In this document: positions 5,722 through 6,426 of the stretch, in pieces
Position numbering within the stretch: the first letter of the stretch is position 1
Layout: every line of letters begins with the position of its first letter
NCBI GenBank assembly: GCA_025054795.1
Contig: JANWZU010000127.1
Coordinates: 1 to 6,426 of the forward strand
Direction of reading: 5' to 3'
From: Candidatus Caldarchaeum sp.
GTDB lineage: Archaea; Thermoproteota; Nitrososphaeria_A; Caldarchaeales; Caldarchaeaceae
Length of the DNA stretch: 6,426 bases
Program-made: the position numbers and the translations under genes
Notes under the pieces: generated by a model
Told to the model about the DNA's origin: nothing
Seen by the model: the letters and a program-made list of their open reading frames with translations, nothing else
Databases searched by the model: none

Positions 5722-6233
5722 TAGTGGCTGAGAAGAAAGCCCTCCAGCCAACCGTCGCAGCTCGCTACTTTCTCGCCTCAACCCTAGTCAACGCATGCGC
5801 AGCCGTCGCAGTCGCTGCCCCTGTTCTGGTGGCTAGGCTTGCGCTTCCTCTCAAGCTGACGGAGTGGCCGGGAACGTGGATGTTCGTGGCCTACGGCGTT
5901 TTCGTCGGCTTCGGAGTTCTCGGCAGCCTAGCATGGTCAGCAATATACTATCTGTCCGGCGTCCTGCTCGGCGTCAAACACCTCAGGAGGAACTTCGTTG
6001 TAGCTCAGCTGCTGCTCCACAACATCGCAGCATACGGGATAGGCTTTCTGATGGGGTACGCAGTCGGATACGTCGGCGGCACAGCCCGTCTCGAAGGCTT
6101 CGGCCTCTCAGTCATAACAGCTTTGATAAGCTGGGCCGTAATACCCATAGGGGTTCTTGTTTTCATCGGTCTTGTGTCGACGGTTCTAGGAGTCTTCACG
6201 GTGCTCGACAGCTGGCTGAGGCCAAGAGGATGA
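5718..6233 (+). CDS. Four-helix integral membrane protein, paralog C (function unknown)
   Basis: A 171-residue protein starting at ATG 5718, whose ATGA overlaps the stop of B. Four membrane helices are expected at about 17-42, 53-84, 93-119 and 128-162. Helices 1-3 resemble protein A (653-1135): LVNA (23-26), APVLV (34-38), TEWPGTW (48-54), GFGVLG (64-69), and the helix-3 pattern Gln97, His101, then Tyr-Gly. Helix 4 instead resembles B, with ALISWAVIPIG at 135-145. C therefore links the two other members. A membrane-embedded His and conserved Trp residues would suit cofactor or quinone binding, but this is inference. It is translationally coupled to the genes on both sides. Confidence 0.86.
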   Translation: MIVAEKKALQPTVAARYFLASTLVNACAAVAVAAPVLVARLALPLKLTEWPGTWMFVAYGVFVGFGVLGSLAWSAIYYLSGVLLGVKHLRRNFVVAQLLLHNIAAYGIGFLMGYAVGYVGGTARLEGFGLSVITALISWAVIPIGVLVFIGLVSTVLGVFTVLDSWLRPRG

Positions 6234-6426
6234 TAACGCGACGTAAGGCTATTCCGTTCATAGCTGGAGGAGTGGGAGCCGGGCTTCTCGCCTCCTATGG
6301 GCTGCTCACTTCACATAGCGGTCAAACAGGTCAAAGACGAAAAGTCCGGGATGTTCTGGAGGAGGCTGGGCGCACAGGCCTTCCCGACAAGTATGTTGAG
6401 TTTCTCGAATGGCTGTCGGAGGTTTC
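6230..6426 (+). CDS. Tat-signal protein, 5' part only (function unknown)
   Basis: An open frame from ATG 6230 (ATGA overlapping the previous stop) to the window end, with 65 full codons visible. Residues 1-27 are a twin-arginine-like signal: TRRKAIPF, then a Gly/Ala-rich hydrophobic core. No lipobox Cys follows. The visible mature part (about 30-65) is charged and helical, containing RRKVRDVLEEAG and YVEFLEWLSEV, with no motif I recognise. A Tat signal usually means export in folded form, often with a cofactor. It is the last visible gene of the operon and resembles the N-terminal layout of the kelch protein at 1-603. Confidence 0.75.
   Translation, partial: MITRRKAIPFIAGGVGAGLLASYGLLTSHSGQTGQRRKVRDVLEEAGRTGLPDKYVEFLEWLSEV

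Noticed and set aside
5718..6233. Assignment of the four-helix proteins as heme-copper oxidase or cytochrome b subunits
   Set aside because: Only one membrane His is conserved, it is missing in paralog B, and the paired His ligands needed for heme b are not present. The resemblance is limited to hydrophobicity and Trp/Gly content.
1..6426. CRISPR array, tRNA, rRNA, insertion sequence or transposase
   Set aside because: I saw no regularly spaced direct repeats, tRNA-like cloverleaf, rRNA motif, terminal inverted repeats or transposase fragment. Repeats found are only coding low-complexity linkers.

Overview
The window is a dense stretch of an archaeal genome coding for proteins of the cell surface and membrane. 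The archaeal call rests on five points. AT-rich TATA-like boxes sit about 25-27 bases upstream of five separate start codons, which is the spacing of leaderless archaeal transcripts. Shine-Dalgarno sequences are lacking at those starts. A T-run terminator is present. Several proteins carry Thr/Pro-rich linkers or a Val/Thr stalk ending in a C-terminal membrane helix plus Arg-Arg-Arg. GTG starts are common. I suspect a thermophilic, aerobic Thaumarchaeota/Aigarchaeota- or Thermoproteota-like lineage, but no marker gene here fixes the taxonomy.

Layout from left to right. A truncated kelch-repeat protein with a twin-arginine-like signal (1-603, minus) diverges from a four-helix membrane protein, here called A (653-1135, plus), around one shared AT-rich box. 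A large quinoprotein (PQQ) dehydrogenase-like beta-propeller (1159-3369, minus) has a Sec signal, a coiled-coil-like stalk and a C-terminal anchor. It converges on A and ends in a T-run terminator that overlaps the end of A. A classical short-chain dehydrogenase (3419-4225, minus) lies just upstream of it, each with its own promoter. Diverging from the dehydrogenase is a plus-strand operon of four genes joined by 4-base stop/start overlaps. In order it holds a surface protein anchored at both ends with a probable NTF2-like domain (4361-5206), two more four-helix membrane proteins B (5203-5721) and C (5718-6233), and a truncated protein with a Tat-like signal (6230 to the window end).

The three four-helix proteins A, B and C form one paralogous family that I cannot name. 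Two of them (A and C) sit directly beside a gene whose product starts with a twin-arginine-like signal, so a repeated module of 'four-helix membrane protein plus Tat-exported protein' is visible. Together with the anchored quinoprotein, this looks like an extracytoplasmic oxidation or redox locus whose membrane partner may be the four-helix family. That functional link is inference from gene order, not something the sequence proves.
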